NCBI GenBank assembly: GCA_018881555.1
Contig: JACAXG010000034.1
Span: 633,327 to 697,326, forward strand
Direction: 5' to 3'
DNA: 64,000 nucleotides
Origin: Amblyornis subalaris
Taxonomy: Eukaryota; Chordata; Aves; Passeriformes; Ptilonorhynchidae
A model generated the notes under the pieces. The model saw only the letters and a list, made by a program, of their open reading frames with translations, made no database searches and was not told the origin of the DNA. Positions 27,101 to 39,887 of the stretch are shown here, in pieces. Position numbers and translations under genes: made by a program. The stretch's first letter is position 1. Each line of letters opens with the position of its first letter.

Positions 27101-30100
27101 AAAATAGAGAATTATCCATCTTGCCTCTTTCTTACATCAAGCCCAAATTATTGTTTTTCAATTGAAAAGTAAGGCAAAGAGTTAACTTGGCTTGGGGCCA
27201 TCCTGAGATTAGCACTTACCCCATTTTCTCTGTAGAGAGACCCTCCCTTCTCCTTCCTTTGATCTGCTTTTTCTCGTGTAGCTGACTAAACTTGTCTGTT
27301 TGTTTAATACCTCCTGTGAGGTGTCATTTGGTCTGAGGATTGCCGGAGGTGAGAACCAGATGCTTTTGACCTGTCNTGTATTGGTGCCTTTGCTTTTATT
27401 CCCCATTCCATTCCATTGTGAATTTCTGCATGCTCCAACTACTCTTCTAAGGTGGTTAAGTGTAGCTTTGNCTCCCAGTGCTGCTTCAGACCTTACCTCT
27501 TTTGCATGAGATTCAAGTACCACAGCAGCTTAATAGCTTTTCTTCCACTTTTGGTCTTGAATTCCTCAGATTCAAGATTCAGCCCAGCTGATTTCTCATT
27601 TCCTAGATATGAACAACTTGGATTCTGGAATTGGGAATTTGGGATCGGGGATACATGTTTCTTAGAGTTTATTGTAAATTAGTATGTGCTCAGTTGATAA
27701 TAATTTATCCATTCCCTTTTCACAAGCTCTGTCACAATATGTTGGAGCATCCATCCCCGTGTGTCCCTCTGAAGGGTTCCATAAATCCTGTGGCACTGCA
27801 GTCTCCTGTGTCTGTGCCTCTCTGCACTCCTTTCACACTGCCTCTATAACCATCCTCACCTCTGTGTCTGCTTCAGAGGCAGATAAATCTCTGCTTTCCT
27901 GTTCACTGGGTGATGACAGCTTAACTCCTTGGCTCTCCTGCCTCCATCAGCCCTGCCCTTTCAGTCAGGGCTCAGCAGTTCATGGTCCACCAGCTGAGAG
28001 TGAAGCTTAAACGGGAAAAGGCTTATTCATGCGGATCAGGTGATGGGGCACTCCTACAAANCCTCGCCTGGGGAACAAAGCATTTTTGGGGCTTGCCAAG
28101 TTGCCTCTAAGAATGCAAAAGCCACCTCCTGTGCAATTCCTTCCCTTAACAGAGGGAATTCAAATCTCCCCACACAGTCATGGAGCGCCTGTGATTATGT
28201 GGGCACAGTGCAACATTCATGGCTGCTGTGCCCTTGGAGGAACTGGCAGACAGGATCACAGCTNGTTTTAGCTTCCCCGTTGTTAGCTTTAGCTAAAAAT
28301 TAATAGCATACAAGCTTCCTCCATACCCTCAAACTTGGGCAGCCAAAGCCTTCCTCTGTTGCAGTTTGCAGATATTCACATTCTGGTTAATAATATAATT
28401 GAGATGTTTTCAGTGATTTAAAAGACTTCTGACTAAGCTCTTGGCATAAAGAGGAGAAAGTGAAAGCCAGAGTCAGGGGGAATCAAGAATTCAACAGAAG
28501 CCTTTGAACCAGCTTTCGATTTACATATGAATAACATTGATCTGCAAAGGGAATTGTGTCCAGTCATCCCCAACAGAGGCGGCAGCAGGAACTGGTTCCT
28601 TGCTGGGAGTTCTCCCCCAGTTCCTACAAGGATTATTTTCTCTGCCATGCTTTCATGACTGTATTTCTACCTACTTATGTAGGATCTCACACAGATGTGA
28701 ATTCCCTTGATCTCAGGGCAGTGAACCACAGAGTCCAGAGTGAGTGTGGTGTGTAGAACAGGGATAGATGTACAGTCCTGGAGGTCTGAGGGGTATCACG
28801 TGCTGATGTAGAAACAGGCAGCAAGCAAGATGTGAAAGTGCCTCAGTGCCTGTGCTGGTGGTGGGACAGCCCTGCAGGGACATCTGCTTTGCTGCAAGGC
28901 GGTACCGCTGTGCTGGCTGCTGACCTTGTGACTTGCGTCAGCTCCTTGCGTGGCTTCTTGTCAGTTCTGCTGCTCCTGAAGGTCTTGGAGATGAAGGGTT
29001 TTGTGGGTTTTTACTTAGAGGAGGCACTCGAGCATAACGTACAGCCTATAAACTGCTTAGAAGCCTCTTAGCTTTACTTACCGTTCCTTCTGGGGTAACC
29101 AGCGTCATGTGCCAATCTGACTAATGCTTTTTAAAATGCAGTAGATTAAAGGTGAATGTGTTGTTTTGGATTCAGCATTGAAACGACAGCATTTCTCAGT
29201 GCTGTTCGCATACAGCCCGTCAGGGATGATGAACACTTCCTCTTCCTGAACTCTGNCAGTCATCCCTGAATGTGACAACAGCAGCTCAGTGATTTCATCC
29301 CTGCCCTCTGCACACACATCCATAAAACACACCTGCATGCTGTTGCCTCAGCTTCGCACTATGTGAGAATATATTAGCAAGTTAAAGCTTGAATTTTCAT
29401 ATCTATGTGTTCTTTTTTTTCATATATATATTTCTGGGTTTTTTTCTGAATGTCAGCCTGCACAGGTTGGTGATCCGTCCCTAAAGGGGTTCTGCAGCTG
29501 CACACACCTTCGATCCCAGCTGCAGTCATGTTGGCATGACTGTAACTGAGGCTGAAAGCGTACTTTAATTCCCATATGATCTGTGCAAGCTTTGTTTGGG
29601 TCTGGGTGTCACTTCAGATCCCCCTGNTGTAGAAGGTAGGAACCAGTGCTTTCAGATATCAGGACCTTCCATACTCACTTGGCTTCTTTCCTTCCTGGTC
29701 ACTGTTGCCTGTGTTTTACTGCTTCAAAACTTATCTTTTCCAATTGCTCCAAACTATTTTTGGTACTAATGGCTTTTAACTGAATGAGGTTTTGATTTGG
29801 GATTTCTTGCTTAGGTTGCAGGGAAAAGTGAGTAGGTATTTTTACTTGTGAGCACTCTGCTCTCTGTGCCTGCAGTACTCTGCAGGACACCTCATTCCTG
29901 TCTTGCTGGAGCTGGTTTAGACCAACCCTACATTCACAGCAATTTATATTTAATCTGCTGTCCAGATCTAGTGCTTCTGAGCCACTTCAGTCCATGCGCC
30001 TNCTTCTCCTTCCTATTTTGGGCTCCTGGGTGCTTTGACGACGCTTCTGTGTAGCTCAGCCTTCCAAGCTTCAGCTTACGTGAAATCCCCAAGACAGCCA

Positions 30101-33100
30101 GCTTATGTCACCATCATCCATCAGGGACAGCCACAAAGAAGTCTGCAGCTGAGTAGAGCTGCTCTTGCTCCCATTCCTCTGGGAAGGGACAATATAAACT
30201 TAGTGAGAAGGCAGGCATGCTGTAGAGTCACGTGTGGAACATCATGACATTTGAATGAAAAAAATAATGTAAAACTCAGATTTGGTACAAACCCCACCTT
30301 TGAGTATGTGTTATATAAAGCAATTATTTACTGTGGTGTTAGAATAAAAAATTGTCAAGCATCATGTACAGATGTGATGGTTTTTCTCTCAGCAGTAGGA
30401 CATGCCTTTGTTCACAAGGTGAGGTGAAAGANCTGGTAGAGCTCACCTGAGCACATGTCCAGGGTACCAAAACACAGACAAGGGNTGTCTCCTGCCTCTT
30501 TCTCTGGTGGAGCCTGGCCTCATCCCATTCCCCTTTTGTCTCCTTCTGGCGAGGCGACAGGAGGCCAAGTGAGAAGATGCAGCTCTTTCTCTTGTTCTGC
30601 CAGAATTTTGAAGGGTGTCACCTGAAGGGATGTTTTGCAGAAGGGCTGGAAATGTCCAGCAATGAATGAACTGTCCCTGCCCTATGGCAAACTTGGGGCA
30701 CCATATCCAGATCTTGGTCACGCCTTCAATGGAGCCTTGCACGAGGCTCTGCTGCCGGTCTGCTGGGTGCCCTTCCTCGAGTCACTTTGCCTCTCAGGTC
30801 ACCTCTTTCCTGCTCCTTGCCCTGCCAACATACAGGGGTAGGACTGCTCCTGCACTACAAATGTGAAACANTCCAGAGGTTCAGGTGCCCCATGGGCTCC
30901 TCAGCAGGTACCAAGAGCAGAAAGAGAGCACAGGACTAGGGCACTGTACAGCAGCTCTTCTGCCCACACTGCCCAGCACAGCAGAGACCTGGCCTTTGTG
31001 AGAGCAAGCTGCCACTGCACAAGAGGTGATGGAGTGTAACACCCAGTGTTACTAATCAAGGAGCTATTATCTGCTTCTCAAACCCTCCTGGCCCTAACCA
31101 GATGTGGGAGCTGTTTGTTTCCTAAACAGCCCTGTACCATGCTGTTCAATTATGTGAGAGTTTTGTGCTTGAGGAGCTGGATGCAGCACTGCTCTCTTCA
31201 AGGGCTGTTGTCCTGGGCTGCAAAGTAACAAGACTGCACTGGGTTTGTAATCAACAGCAATTAACTGACCATAGAGGTTGCAAGAGAAATCTTGAGCCCA
31301 CATCACAGGCTCCTTTTTCACAGCACCCCAAGCCATAGTACCAATGTCTTACACAGGCACACTCACACAGTTCTCTTCTGTACAGGAGCAGGCCTTGGTG
31401 TGTCTGCAGGGCTCTGTCCCCCAAGCCAAAGTCACCACTGGGCAGTGCAGAGGAGAACAGCCCAGAGTTCCCAAAGAAACCTGCTCTGCGCCCTGCCGCC
31501 CTTGCATGCAGACTTGGCTCCCACGACCCCCATGCCAGCCTGACCAGTTGGAAGGTGTGTCTACTGAACTGCTCCCAGTGGTAGTGAGGTGCAGGCAAGC
31601 CTGATCTCCCACAGATCCCACAGGGAGGATTCCAGCATGCCTACTGGCTTTCTACCACAACCTGGCATTTCTCTTCCTCATNGTGGAAAGAGCACCTATG
31701 ATCTGAACCTGAGCCTCCATCTAGGTACCTACTAAACTTGATTTGAACTTTCTTTTAAAAAGGTCTGACATCCCTTCTGACCCTCCAATCCTGCCCTTCC
31801 TGGGCTGTACTGCTGTAGTGAAACCCCTCAGTAGATCCACATTGGATTGAGGAGGTCTCAACTCCTGGCTTGAAGTACTGTTGCTTGGGAATGTGCCACC
31901 CCTGGAGCAGAGCTCAGTGCTCTGCCCTTCCAATGAAAGCAGGGATCCAGCTGACCAGCCAGCTGCTTATGCAGGTAATTGCAGTATCAGTGAGATAGAA
32001 TTAGGTTATGTTTATTTCATGATCAGTTATGTTCAAGCTCTTACAGAGACATCTTCACTATGTGAAATTAAAATTAATTGCTGATTCTGGGAAAAGATTA
32101 ACATCTAAAAGCTGCATAAGACTTTCAGGGCTTGTCTATTTAGTAGTGCTTTACTTGCTTCTACAAGACTTGATCTTACCAAGTCAAGAATCATGAAACA
32201 TGAAGTACATTAACTACAAGTGAACTGGATCTAGCACCTGCACAGGAGTCTGTACTCATTTCACACATTGCTGGTAATTGCCTGCTTCATTTTTGCTGGA
32301 TGTGAACTGGCTCAGGTGGTGGATGACAAAGGACACTTGTGATGTGCCTGAGAAGAGCAGCCAGGAGCCGGTTCCTTTTTGGGGCAGAGCAAGGTGTGCA
32401 CACNTGGCATAGGTGTAACTCCAGCATCTCTCTATTCCAACATCAGAAGTATTCCTGCCCTCATCCCTCCCTGCTGATTGCTGGGAGACAGGTCCTGTCC
32501 AAGCAGATCTGGCAGATTTCTGGAAGGTGAGAAAATATTTCCATTTTTGCATTAATTGTCCAGAAATTTCAAGGTCTTCAGGTGTCATAGTTGTCCAGGT
32601 AGCTGGAAGAGAGACTCTCTTCCATATTCTCTACATCCACTAACTGAAAGATGGAGCAGCAATGCACTGAAAGATTCCTGATGCCTAATCAGCTTCTGAA
32701 CATGGGGTTCACTGTTCAGTGTCCATACTTTTCAAATAGCTTTTGGAAGTAAACTTTCATGGTTGATCACAGCTTTTGTTACCTGTTCTCCATCTACTGT
32801 CTTCCCCCTGTTCCCATATCAGCACAGATATTCTGACAGCCCAGAGACTTGTGTTTTATTTCTGTCATTCCAGTTTTTCTCATGTATTATTAGATCAAGA
32901 TGGTTGTCTCTTTCACTGCACTGAATCTGCTATAATGTAAAAGCAGCACAGACAGAATGGTATTACCTCATCTACAAGTGTTTATCAGCAAAATTCTCAC
33001 TCTCAAAACAGAGCACGACTTTATGCTATCTGTGTTTTCTCCACTCTGGTGAAAAGGGGTTTTCCATCATTGTGAAAACCACAGTGATGGACATGCCCTG

Positions 33101-36100
33101 GGTCAAATGCCACAGAGTGATTATCTCTTTAAGCACAGATCTCAAAAGGAGATTTGCATACCACTACACAGGTTTTCTCCAGGCTTTTCATACTTTCAGG
33201 CAGAACAGACCCCATTTTTTGTGGGATTTTTCTTTGGAGAGGGACTCCAAGGACCTGCACTGTGCAGGGAAGGTGTGACCCCAGCTCTGCAGCAGATCAG
33301 GATTGCTGTGAGCATAGGTAAGGATATCCCATCTCCTGGCACTCAGTACCATTAGTTCCAAAGCAGGATGCAAGCCTTCTGCCCCTAGGTACCTTTAGCT
33401 ATTTACAAAATAAACCNGAATTCATTCTGGTTTTCTCACCTCTCTCCTGCTCATGTCAGAGGTGAGACTGAAGCTGGATGAGCTTCATGGTGCACCATGT
33501 GCACCAGATGCTATGTTGCACTGATACTGACTTTTAACTAAAAATAGTCTCCTTTTGAGTGTCATAACTGTAGCTACTATTTAACCCCCCCTTTTCGGTT
33601 TCTTTTTGGGCTCCAGGGTCAGGGAAGAATTTGCTGTAGCAATAATATTGGGAGAAAATATCCACTCTTTTCCTTCAGTTTTCTTTTGCCTCACAGGAAA
33701 TGAATGACAGGCTGAAGCTGTCCATAAGGAGGGACATTGCATATTTATCTTGTGTAGTTTCCCTTTGGTTGACAAGGGTCTGCCCTGGCTCATGCTACTT
33801 GTGTAAGGTCACAAAATCCACAAAGTCTCTGCTTTACCTCCTTGTTCCTTTCCCCTGAAGGAAAATAACCTTGTAAATTCTTGTGGCTCTTGGGAGGGGC
33901 GGGAGGTGGGTATTGACTTCCCTGGTGGTGTAGCAGCTTTTCATACTTCCCTCGTCCTCAGCAGACAGTGGGTCAGTACTGCCTAGTGCCAGGAACTGAC
34001 AACTGCAGCATGTCCCTTCTTGGTCTAGAGTTCACCTGAATACTTCATTATAGTATTTCACAGCACACTTAGACATGGGTAAGCAGGTACAGCTCCTTTG
34101 GCTCTGTGGGGTAGGTCTCTTGCTCTGTTTCCAAGCTTGGCTGTGCATTTTTAAACATTATTAGAGTTCAGACGAAATTGCTTCCAGCTGCTTTCACAAA
34201 GCCTAAATGTTGCCAGGGTCCCACATAATGTTNCTTTTCTGCCAGATTGTGGCCTCCTATAGAGAGGTCTTCAAAGACCAGTTTCAACAAAATCAAATTA
34301 TTTTGGAATATAATTACCTCTCACCCCCTTAAATTTCATTGTGCTCCAAAGAGTTTCCTGTAAATAGATCCCACTCTTTAGAGGAGCCCTGCTATTCTGC
34401 AGCGCTGGTGGGAGCCAGTCCTCACCAGGCTCCACTCCGTTAGCAATTCTTGGACAGACAGTGCCTAAGTAGTTTGTTATGTGATAAAACGTCACATTTC
34501 TTCTCTCCAGCACTGCTTGTGCTGATATTCAGCTGCTGCAGGAAACCATATGGCTTCCAGAAGCCTACCCACATACCTGTGTGTGCCTACACAGTCCATG
34601 AGTCACTTTTACTGTTTGGATGCCCCCTGAGTCATCTGAAAATCTGTGAAATTTCCATGTCTCTTTTCCATGCAATCTCTTAAGAACTTTAGACAGTTAT
34701 ATATAAGCATTTACATATGTATCATTTTTTTTTCTATTCTGTTTTTAGTTTCATGGGTGGTAATNCAGTTGCACTTCTTATTTTGAAGGAAATTGAATCT
34801 CAATGACAGCAGAGCACTGGCTGCAGCTCTCTGGGGATGGGATCAAACTGATAAAGTGAGAGCCTTTGGAAAAAAGGACTTTAGGAGCAAGAAGTCCAAC
34901 ACACTTTGGCTTTCACCCTTTCTCTCTGCTCTGACAGGGCCATCCTTGATCACTCTTGACCCTTGGTGTGTTTCTGTGTCCGAAGGCTGCACTGCTTTCA
35001 GTGGGATGTGAGTACTCGGGACCCCCAGACACGACTTTGCTGCACTAAGGCACAGCACAGATGGAGCACACTTGGGTCACTCAGGGTGTTCTGGGGACTG
35101 ACCCAGGACAGCAGGGCTTAGGGCAGATGTCTGTCTTCATGCTGTCAGCTCCTCAGCTGCAGGGACTCCAGCCTCTGACAAGTCTATCTGCCCTTTGTCC
35201 GTCTCATTACATGATCGTTTCGCTGCCTCAGGACAGCACAGGCGATGTGTAAGCTTTGCCTGTTGCTTTTTGCTGATGAAAGCAGAGAAAAGATAGTTCT
35301 TTCACCTTCCTCTGTGATGGGCCAGCACTTAAGATGCATTATAGCTCAAATTAAGAACAGCAGCCCCAAGGTTTGCTGCAGCAGCATGGAATGATGTAAC
35401 CAGCCTGCCAGAAACAGCTGTTTTTGCAGCTGTACCCCAAATGCCAGCAGTGTTGGGTGCTTAGCAGAAAAATCTCGCACCCAGTTGAAGGCGAAGGAAT
35501 GTGTAGATAGACTGTTCTGTCGTGGAGTATGTGAGCTGACTGTTTGCATTAAAAACATCTATGTCTCCCCATAAGCATTCTGTGACCAAACAGCAATTCT
35601 GTGGCCTTATAGAGCCAGAAAAAGTGTCAGAGGCTACACGTGAGTGTTTTGTACAGCTGGAAGCAGCAGTGTGAGTTTGTAGAGAACTTCTTGTTGTAAT
35701 TTAGCTTAGTAAATTGCCAATACTATTCATTAGGGCAAACGATCAGGCCACCTCCCCCTCTGTGCTGCTTTGCTCACCTGCCCCCAAACGCCGCTCAGTG
35801 GAGGCAGGGACTCTCCTACTGTTACTGTAGTGTTGTGAAACATGTGATCTGGAAAGCTGCAAATGGGCACTCAAAAACATTGCTGATTTAGACCCCTCCC
35901 ACCCTCCATTCTGACTGGTACTGTTTCAAAGAATGCACTCTGTAGAATACCAAAAAACCCTGACAAACAAACTGGCAGATATTTTCAGAATGTGATACTA
36001 AACCTGGATAACTTGCTGTATAGTATTTAGTCAAACAATATTGGTAATTGGTAGTGACTGAAAGGATTTGGAGTCTGATGGTTGCTCTGGAGTAAGTTTC

Positions 36101-36409
36101 AGCCATTTCCCAGAGGGTAGGTGTAATGAGAGTGGGTAGTTTTGGTATTTACCATCAGTTTTATGAGACACCATAGGGGAAACGTTTGCATCCTTCCTTG
36201 GCAATGTTCAGGTGGGTTGTAAGAGGGCCTGGAGAAAGCTTTCCTCTGTCTGCCTGCACAGCATCTGTCCTGGGAGATGACTGAGTTCAGGAATGGCAAT
36301 GTTGAGTCCTTCAAGAACATCAAAGACATTTTTATTGATCATGAAAAGTCAATTTTAATATTATTTCACTGTGCTGCAAGGTATATATACTGGTATATAC
36401 TGCATACAA

Positions 36410-36431
36410 CATAAATACATATGTATTTATG
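36410..36431. repeat. Perfect 22-bp palindrome in AT-rich DNA
   Basis: Two 11-base arms (CATAAATACAT and its exact reverse complement) meet with no spacer. The surrounding 36,380-36,460 holds several GTATATAC/GTATAC repeats. It sits in otherwise featureless intergenic DNA. Confidence 0.9.
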
Positions 36432-39428
36432 CAAAATGTACAAGGTATACTACATACAAATAGATCAGGGAGGTAAGGAGCAGAGTTAAAGGAACATGGG
36501 TGCATGAGAGGACAGGAGAGCTCTAAGAGAAGCTGCTTCAGTGCAGAGGGTTCTGGTGTGGTGAACCCCTGATTCAGCACTGCTGGGGAACTGATCTGCC
36601 TGCAGATGGTACCTCACCACTGAATAGGCAGCTGCTTGGAATACTGGCAGTAACATGCCAGTTAATAAGAGGAGGAATAAGAAGTTGAATAAGTAGAGAT
36701 AAAATATCCTATCTGAATGTATGCTTTTTCACAAGCAACAGAAGTGAGCTTTTAGGCAGGTTTGTCCCACAAGTGCTGCCAGAGGGATCAGTATAACAGA
36801 TCTGAGTCCATGTAATGTGCTCTTTAGACAGGAGAAGAAAATTTAGAGGTTGTTCCTGGCAGAGTCTGCTCCCGCTTACAGCAAAATGATTGCTGAGGTG
36901 GATGCCTGTGTCCCAGGAAGCCTTCTGGCAGTCCCCAAGGGCCCTGGTTGCCCTGTCAGCCCTGGGGACAGCTCTCTGTGACAGAGCACATCACACTACC
37001 TGGCAGCCCTCTCCCAGCTGTTCCCATTCCTGAGGGGCACTTCGAGCTGCCTCTTGCTCAGTCTGAGAGAGCTTAACTGATCTTGGCTATTTAGGGGAGC
37101 TTGGTCTCCAGCTGAGCCTCTCAGTAACTCCTAGCAAATGGTGGTATCCCCTTACAGTTTTCCATGATGAGGAAGCCACCAGGATTAGCAAGCCTGGGAT
37201 ACAAGTGATAAGGCTGGGCACCCCGGCTCTCTGCTGGCTTGTGCTACTCCATCAACAGATTAGCAGGGACTCTTGTTTTGCACTTGCCATATGCCACCTC
37301 ATATTTGCTTCTAGCTGAGTGGTTCTCCTCAAATGATCTGTGGATCTCTGTGGGATGGACGGCTTTTGTAAATTTTTTACATTGTAAAAGTACGCTAAGA
37401 AATCAAGCCCATTGTTTAATGAGCCTAGAAGTGACTCCCCAGGTCTGCACAGATGTTTAAAAGACTTTAGGGGTCTGTAAAATGAAAACCCTGTGTTCTG
37501 CTTTCAATAGATATCACTGCTGAAACTGTCATGGTCCAAGGACAATGATTTCATTCTGACTCTGGTGATTGTGGGGTGATTTCCCTGGCTTTAACACAGA
37601 TGCTTTTACGAGGTATTGGATTCTGGCTGCCTGGGCCTGAAGTCTGCTTTCCCCTGCAGCCCCCAGCAATGAAATGAAGTTGGTCCATATGTGGGCTGGT
37701 AAAATCTGCAGGGGGAGTGTTATGTTTTCCACATTTTCAAAAGTGCTTTCCACCCATCCAAAGAGTTTACAGAAATAACCTGCTGCAAAATTAAAAAAAG
37801 CAGCAGGTGTTTGTATTGTGTGGCAAAGTTAAACTTACTAGGGCTAGACCACATGGATTACTATAACTCACTGCATGGGTAGTGAGATTTCTGAAGCACT
37901 GTGGGTCAGTAAGGGCTGAGAGTCAGATGCATCTCCTTTGGTCCCCTTGCTGGGGTGGCTGCAGCCAGCAGGATGCTGTGTCCCATCATGGAGAGCACAG
38001 TGCCGTGAAGGCTAGGCAGTGTGGAGCAGGGCAGCAGCAGAATTGAACACTTCCTGACTGTAGAAACTCAAATGAAGTTCACATAGAGAATCAAGCAACG
38101 TCTGAGGTCATTTTATATATAGGTCCCCAAAAGTGAAAGCATCAAAGAGATGTTGCATGAGTATAAAGCAAACACAATGGGTATCTAGCAGCTAATTCCA
38201 GCCACAGATAAAAATTAGGGCACTTCAGTTGCTAATTCCTTGAAGGTATGAGCTGCTTCTGATATAAATATGAGCATGTGGCTTGGTGTGCAGAGACTAG
38301 CCGCAGAATTTTCATTTTTAGTTACATTAAGCCAAAGCAGAGAAAAATCAAATCTGCAGAGGCAAAGATGCATCAGAAATTCACTGGAACTACACCAAAG
38401 TTGCACCCTGCATAAATAGCCTCAGCAAACAATAATTAACACAGCCAGCATGTTTCATCATATTGTTAAAGAGAATAGAAGGAAAGATAATCCCTTCTGA
38501 ACTGTAATGTAATGCCATAAATAATGGTATGGTTTTCCTTCTTTGGACTGCTAGTTTTGTTTTCCATGACGGAATGTCTTCAGAGAGTCTAAATGAACTG
38601 TTTGCAGTGAAACTGAATGCTTCCTCCAGCATGTAATAATCATAACCAAATGAGATTTTAATTAATAATTGAATAAATCCTTAGTGAATTTGGGAAATAT
38701 GAAGCACGCTCTACATCTGCATGATGCCAGGAGATCTATGAGAATACTAAGCTGTTTCTGATTAGGAAGGTAAGTAGAAGTCCTTGAATCCAGACCAATG
38801 ATAGTGGACTGAGCTCTTCTCTTGAGCCTACCCTTAGTCCAGGCCTGGAAGTTCTTAGCTATGCTAAAGCAGAAATGTAAATTCAGTGCAGCTTTGATGA
38901 GCAGAATACTATTCTTTCTCAGTAGCTGATTTCTGTCCCATGCTTGATATTAAATATAAAGCAGTAAAAAACCAAAACCAAACCTATCAGAGGCTTTAGC
39001 ATGTCCCCTCCCACTCACCTTAGAGGAGTTTATCTAGTGTTTTACTATACTAGAGATGTCCTCAGCTATCAGAATAGTCCTCAGGACCCTTGGCTTTCAA
39101 CAGCTTGTTGCATTGAAGCTGCTGTACATTACCACACTGTCTAAACCACCTACCAGAGAGTCCCAGAAATGTCAAGAATGAAGGCACAAGTGGAACTCTG
39201 TATGAAAAAAAAAATTACTGGAATGAAGCAAACCCAAAATCTAAATCTTTGCACACTGTTTCCGCTCAATATAGAGAAATTTTAATGTAGATGCAGCACA
39301 AATCTGGCTGTGAAATTCACTTTTCTATTTAAATACATAGTGCAGTCTGTGAGTACCTGAGGTGAAAGGCATCAAGCCTCTAGAAGATGGAAATGAAAGG
39401 ACACTGTGCTTAGAGAGGAGCATTTTAC

Positions 39429-39660
39429 TGTGTTCGGTCTACAGTGATGTGTGACTTCATCAAGTCCCACCTTGAAACCAGCTCAGTGACTTGTCTGCAC
39501 TCTTCTAGTTGGGAAGCAGCTCCAAACCTCACTGCTCTTGTCCTAGGAAGCTTTCTGGAGGACCTTTGTTTCTTTGCTCAATAGCCTTGCTGACCTGAAG
39601 GTATCCTGTGAGGTCCTCCACTCCAGTCACCATCCCAGATTCCCTCCTCTGCCACCTTTT
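39429..39660 (-). mobile_element. Probable ancient CR1-like LINE fragment
   Basis: The minus strand resembles the end of an old CR1-type ORF2. A stretch like GTTTGGAGCTGCTTCCCAAC is followed by a GTCACTGAGCTGGTTTCAAG segment and GGGACTTGATGA, matching the order of the WxxLPxxVVE...FK motif region in diverged CR1 copies. It is highly degraded. I rate it as likely but unproven. Confidence 0.42.
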
Positions 39661-39870
39661 AGTGCAAATTCACCTTAGTTGGTCATGGTCACAGATGGTC
39701 ATGGTTATGTATAACTCCGGTTGAGGTCTCAGTAGTGTTTTGTGCAGCACCATTAGGACAACCCTATCTGCTGAAAATCTCACTCCTGAAGTCCATGCCG
39801 GTCATCTTCCCCTTTCACGGTCTTACTAAAGGCTCACAGTCATCCNGTGTTGACTGCTTGTGTTTCTTGC

Positions 39871-39887
39871 CTCTCTCTCTCTCTCTC
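39871..39887 (+). repeat. (CT)n microsatellite
   Basis: A short CT dinucleotide run of about eight units in intergenic sequence, just downstream of the degraded CR1-like segment. Confidence 0.85.

Larger units (their letters stand above)
13401..39428. other. Upstream intergenic region, part 2
   Basis: This is mostly AT-richer single-copy DNA. The only structures I can point to are the duplication at 18,069, the palindrome at 36,410 and a 172-codon open frame at 22,792-23,310 without homology that I recognise. No tRNA, rRNA, SINE or complete retroelement is visible. Confidence 0.6.

Noticed and set aside
37239..37460. Possible MIR or L2-like repeat suggested by a CTGTAAAATG motif
   Set aside because: The surrounding sequence does not follow either consensus.
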